Source of the DNA: Caballeronia arvi
GTDB lineage: Bacteria; Pseudomonadota; Gammaproteobacteria; Burkholderiales; Burkholderiaceae
Reading direction: 5' to 3'
Assembly (NCBI RefSeq): GCF_001544695.2
Contig: NZ_FCOM02000026.1
Location: 41,241-105,240 of the forward strand
Length of the DNA stretch: 64,000 nt
The notes under the pieces were generated by a model. It made no database searches and was not told where the DNA came from. It was given only the letters and a program-made list of their open reading frames with translations. Numbering within the stretch: the first letter of the stretch is position 1; each line of letters begins with the position of its first letter. This document shows, piece by piece, positions 61,056-64,000 of the stretch. A program made the translations under genes and the position numbers.

Positions 61056-61072
61056 GTTCTGTTGAAGAGAAC
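61056..61072. promoter_or_regulatory. GTTCT-N7-AGAAC palindrome, lyase side
   Basis: An inverted pair of GTTCT and AGAAC with a 7-base spacer, 36 bases upstream of the lyase ATG. The same layout recurs on the IclR side at 61131-61147, so this is a candidate operator. Confidence 0.55.
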
Positions 61073-61120
61073 TATAGGCGCGACCATGTGACGTGGTAAG
61101 ACGGGTTTACCCCTCGATTT

Positions 61121-61147
61121 CAGAACTTGAGTTCTGCTGGATAGAAC
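61121..61147. promoter_or_regulatory. Overlapping AGAAC/GTTCT palindromes, IclR side
   Basis: CAGAACTTGAGTTCTG (61121-61136) is a perfect 16-base palindrome with two central bases. GTTCT (61131-61135) with AGAAC (61143-61147) repeats the N7 arrangement seen at 61056. The cluster ends 37 bases upstream of the IclR GTG. Confidence 0.6.
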
Positions 61148-61184
61148 CGTACAGTGATGGGGTGATCAGCGGAGGATAAGAAAG

Positions 61185-61991
61185 GTGGTTTCGACGAAAG
61201 AACAGGCGCCCGATACGGGCGAGGTTTCCAGCGGCGTCGCCGTGCTGGATCGCGCGTTCGCGATCCTCGATGCGTTCGGAGCAACCGACGACCGGTTGAC
61301 CCTCACGGAGCTTTCACGGCGAACCGGTCTGTACAAGAGCACGGTCTTGCGATTGCTCGGCGCACTGGAGCACGGCGGCTTCATCAGAAAACTGAGCGAC
61401 GGGCAGTATGCGATCGGCCATCAGCCGTTGCGGCTGGCGTCGCTTTACCAGCGGTCCTTTCAGGTCGGACCGGTCGTGGAGCCATTGCTCCAGCAGTTGA
61501 GCAGAGAGCTCGGTGAAACCGCGTCTTTCTATGTGCGGCAGGGTGACTATCGGCTGGTGTTGTATCGCGTGGAGCCGTCGCGGAGCGTGAGGGTATCGGT
61601 ACGTATCGGGGAAGAATTCGCGATCGACAAGGGCGCGTCCGGCAAAGTGCTGCTCGCTTTCACGGAACCGCAGGACGCACGATGGGACGACATTCGGGCC
61701 CAGCTCTGGGCGGTTTCATACGGCGAACGCGATCCGGAAACGGCTTCCGCTTCAGTGCCGGTCTTCGATTCGACGGGCGAACTGGTGGGCGCCCTGACCT
61801 TGTCGGGTCCGCGCGGAAGATTCGATGATCCGGCCACGATCGACGCCGCCTTGAAGACGCTGCTGGGCAGCGCCAGGCGGGCGACGGTCGCACTGGGTGG
61901 CGGCGGAGCCCGGTACGACGCGAGCATCGCGAGTTTCGCCCATGTCGCGTCGCCCCTCACGAAAGATGCGGACACCGGCGGCACCGGTTAG
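61185..61991 (+). CDS. IclR-family transcriptional regulator
   Basis: 268 residues starting at a GTG with GGAGG 9 bases upstream. The winged HTH is LTLTELSRRTGLYKSTVLRLLGALEHGGFI, followed by an effector GAF-like domain (about 95-250). The neighbouring palindromes AGAAC/GTTCT at the divergent promoter are its likely operators. Probably controls the lyase/CoA-transferase/MFS/lactonase operon and itself. Confidence 0.9.
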   Translation: MVSTKEQAPDTGEVSSGVAVLDRAFAILDAFGATDDRLTLTELSRRTGLYKSTVLRLLGALEHGGFIRKLSDGQYAIGHQPLRLASLYQRSFQVGPVVEPLLQQLSRELGETASFYVRQGDYRLVLYRVEPSRSVRVSVRIGEEFAIDKGASGKVLLAFTEPQDARWDDIRAQLWAVSYGERDPETASASVPVFDSTGELVGALTLSGPRGRFDDPATIDAALKTLLGSARRATVALGGGGARYDASIASFAHVASPLTKDADTGGTG

Positions 61992-62008
61992 GCGTCAAGT
62001 CGCCCTTC

Positions 62009-64000
62009 TCAACCGCTGGCCGCATCCGCGCCAGCAACCGGTAACTCGATGAACGCCGCAGCTCTTCCCGCTTGCAGAAACTGCTCTGGCGTCGTCGTGG
62101 CGAACAGATGCATCGCCCGGCTGATGATGCCCGTCCAGCCGGTCTGGTGGCTGGCGCCGAGTCCCGCGCCGTTATCGCCGTGGAAGTATTCGTAGAACAG
62201 CAGGCAATCACGCCAGTGCGGGTCTTCCTGAAACTTCCGGTTGCCGCCATGCACCGGCCGGTGGCCGTCGCTATTGCGCAGGAAGATGCTCGACAACCTT
62301 CGGGTGATCTCTTCAGCGACTTCATAGAGCGTCATCCGATGTCCGGAGCCGGTCGGGCATTCCACCTTGAAGTCGTTGCCGTAGTAGCTGAAATACTGCA
62401 GCAGCGCGCGGATGATGAGACCGTTCACGGGCATCCAGACCGGGCCGCGCCAGTTGGAATTGCCGCCGAACATGCCGGTGTCGGACTCCGCCGGCAAGTA
62501 CGCAACGCGATATTCCTGTTCACCCATGCGGTACACGTAAGGATGATCCGCGTGATACCGGGACAGCGAGCGGATACCGTGCGGGCTCAGAAACTCGTTC
62601 TCATCCAGCATCTTCGACAGCACGCGCCGCAGGTTCTTTTCGTTGAGGATCGAAGCGAGGCGGCGATCGGCGACGCCCTTCGACGTCATGTCGTGAATGG
62701 AAGCCATGATCTGCGGACGCGCCGCGAAGAACCGCTTGAGATTCTCGAAGGCATCGGGATAACGCTCCGTCAGCGCGCCATCGAACGAGGTGACGGCGCA
62801 TAGCGGCAGCAGTCCCACCATCGAGCGCACCTTGAGCCGCTCGGCGCGGCCATCGGGCAATCTCAGCACGTCGTAAAAGAACCCGTCTTCTTCGTCCCAC
62901 ATGCCGCTGCCCTCGCCGGTGCGCAGCATCGACGATGCAATCCACAGGAAGTGGGACACGAACTTCACGCACATGTCCACATAAGCAGGATTGTTCAGCG
63001 CGAGCTGCACGGCGATCTCGAGCATGTTCTGGCAGAACAGCGCCATCCATGCGGTGCCGTCCGCCTGTTCCAGATATCCGCCCGTTGGCAGCGGTGCGCT
63101 TCGATCGAAGACGCCGATGTTGTCGAGACCGAGAAAGCCGCCTTCGAATACGTTGTTGCCCTCCCGATCCTTGCGGTTCACCCACCACGTGAAGTTGAGA
63201 AGCAGCTTGTGAAAGGACCGTTCGAGCCAGACGAGATCGCCGCGCCCGTAGCGATATTGCTCGAGACGATACGCAAAGATGGTCGCCCATGCATGCACCG
63301 GCGGATTGACGTCGCCGAAATTCCACTCGTAAGCCGGAAGCTGTCCGCTCGGATGCAGATAACGCTCCCGCAGCATCAGGTCGAGCTGCTGCTTGCCGAA
63401 GTCTTCGTCCACGAGTGTGAGCGCGAGGACATGAAAGGCCAGATCCCACGTCGCATACCACGGATACTCCCATTTGTCGGGCATCGAGACGATGTCCGCG
63501 TTGTACATGTGATGCCAGTGATAGTTGCGCGGCGCGCGCCGCTTCGGGTCGAACGGATCGGAGCCGCGTTCGGTCAGCCATCTGTCGACGTCGTAGTAAT
63601 AGAACTGTTTCGACCACATCATGCCGGCGAGCGCCTGACGCATCACATTCGTTTCGTCCGCATCGAGCGATGCCGGAATGACCTTCGCATAGAACTCGTC
63701 CGCTTCGCGATGGCGCGTTTTCAGTGTTTCGTCGTAGCCGCTGCCGAACGCTTCGCTGTATCCGTTCTCTGCCGAAGCCTCGTGCTCGCGCGTATCCCGG
63801 ACGAGGCGCATGCGCAAAACGTGTGACGCACCCGGTCCGACCATCAGCGAATAATGCGCGGCGGCCTTCGTGCCACGTTTCTCCGGATTCACGGCCGCTT
63901 CCTGTCCATGCACGATGCAGCGATCGATGCCGTCCTTGACGTAAGGCGTGCGGTTCGCGGTGCCATCGAGGCGCTCGGTATTGGTTTCGTTTTCGGTGAA
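62009..64000 (-). CDS. Glucosidase-like glycoside hydrolase (MGH1/GH63-type), partial
   Basis: The frame is open through the window edge at 64000, so the N terminus is missing; the ORF is at least 664 residues. Just inside the edge is NTERLDG, then YVKDGID and AVNPEKRGTKAAAHY, a start-of-domain pattern typical of the MGH1-like glucosidases. The (alpha/alpha)6-barrel part has WEYPWYATWDLAF, DFGKQQLDLMLRERYLHPSGQLPAYEW, FEGGFLGLDNIGVFDRS, and NWRGPVWMPVNGLI near the C terminus. It is probably a cytoplasmic alpha-glucosidase or trehalase-like enzyme; substrate unknown. It converges on the IclR gene. Confidence 0.82.
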   Translation of the reverse strand, partial: FTENETNTERLDGTANRTPYVKDGIDRCIVHGQEAAVNPEKRGTKAAAHYSLMVGPGASHVLRMRLVRDTREHEASAENGYSEAFGSGYDETLKTRHREADEFYAKVIPASLDADETNVMRQALAGMMWSKQFYYYDVDRWLTERGSDPFDPKRRAPRNYHWHHMYNADIVSMPDKWEYPWYATWDLAFHVLALTLVDEDFGKQQLDLMLRERYLHPSGQLPAYEWNFGDVNPPVHAWATIFAYRLEQYRYGRGDLVWLERSFHKLLLNFTWWVNRKDREGNNVFEGGFLGLDNIGVFDRSAPLPTGGYLEQADGTAWMALFCQNMLEIAVQLALNNPAYVDMCVKFVSHFLWIASSMLRTGEGSGMWDEEDGFFYDVLRLPDGRAERLKVRSMVGLLPLCAVTSFDGALTERYPDAFENLKRFFAARPQIMASIHDMTSKGVADRRLASILNEKNLRRVLSKMLDENEFLSPHGIRSLSRYHADHPYVYRMGEQEYRVAYLPAESDTGMFGGNSNWRGPVWMPVNGLIIRALLQYFSYYGNDFKVECPTGSGHRMTLYEVAEEITRRLSSIFLRNSDGHRPVHGGNRKFQEDPHWRDCLLFYEYFHGDNGAGLGASHQTGWTGIISRAMHLFATTTPEQFLQAGRAAAFIELPVAGADAASG

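Noticed and set aside
1..64000. tRNA, rRNA, CRISPR array, insertion sequence or prophage
   Set aside because: No cloverleaf or rRNA core sequences, no regularly spaced direct repeats with spacers, and no transposase, integrase or phage structural proteins were recognised in either strand.

Overview
The window reads as a piece of a high-GC Burkholderiaceae genome, most like Caballeronia or Paraburkholderia. The evidence is the strong G/C bias at third codon positions, the OpcP-like trimeric porin, many ACS-type MFS transporters with LysR/GntR/IclR regulators, and small proteins typical of that group. No rRNA, tRNA, ribosomal-protein or replication genes were seen. The density of catabolic and transport cassettes suggests an accessory replicon (chromid or megaplasmid), but this is inference. 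No CRISPR array, insertion sequence or prophage was recognised.

Layout. 1-5.7 kb: end of an aspartoacylase-type deacylase with an MFS carrier and a metallo-beta-lactamase-fold hydrolase, then an aldehyde dehydrogenase divergent from a LysR gene. 5.9-13.2 kb: porin, tannase-family lipoprotein, secreted alpha/beta hydrolase, clan GH-A lipoprotein and small exported proteins, ending in a clear terminator. 13.3-18.8 kb: an orphan histidine kinase, then a D-lactate cassette (FadR-type regulator, MFS, quinone-linked D-lactate dehydrogenase) with matching TGGTNNNACCA operators at both promoters. 18.8-22.7 kb: a response regulator/histidine kinase/phosphatase operon whose Tat-exported lipoprotein phosphatase lacks the catalytic cysteine, facing a paralogous response regulator. 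22.8-24.4 kb: a stand-alone FlgH operon with three small exported or unknown proteins. 24.8-30.1 kb: a YtfQRT-YjfF-type sugar ABC importer with a FadR-type regulator. 30.1-45.5 kb: mixed genes (PhyH oxygenase, membrane protein, small regulators, EamA exporter, GAF-PAS-PAS-GGDEF protein, CorA, zinc-ribbon protein, GYD protein, GH13 enzyme, MHS-type symporter, metzincin-propeller lipoprotein).

45.8-55.4 kb is the most unusual block. It is an apparent nine-gene operon joining LeuC-, LeuD- and LeuB-like enzymes to a TauABC/NMT1-type importer with two related binding proteins, an SDR dehydrogenase and an SMP-30-type lactonase, with a convergent LysR gene. The LeuB-like enzyme has lost the glutamate known to shape the isopropyl pocket and LeuC is also divergent, so the operon may degrade a 2-substituted malate or related lactone rather than make leucine. 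56.2-62.0 kb is a second catabolic operon: HMG-CoA-lyase-like enzyme, CaiB/BaiF CoA-transferase, ACS-type MFS and a Tat-exported lactonase-like amidohydrolase. A divergent IclR gene faces it across repeated GTTCT-N7-AGAAC palindromes. The window ends inside a large glucosidase-like gene.
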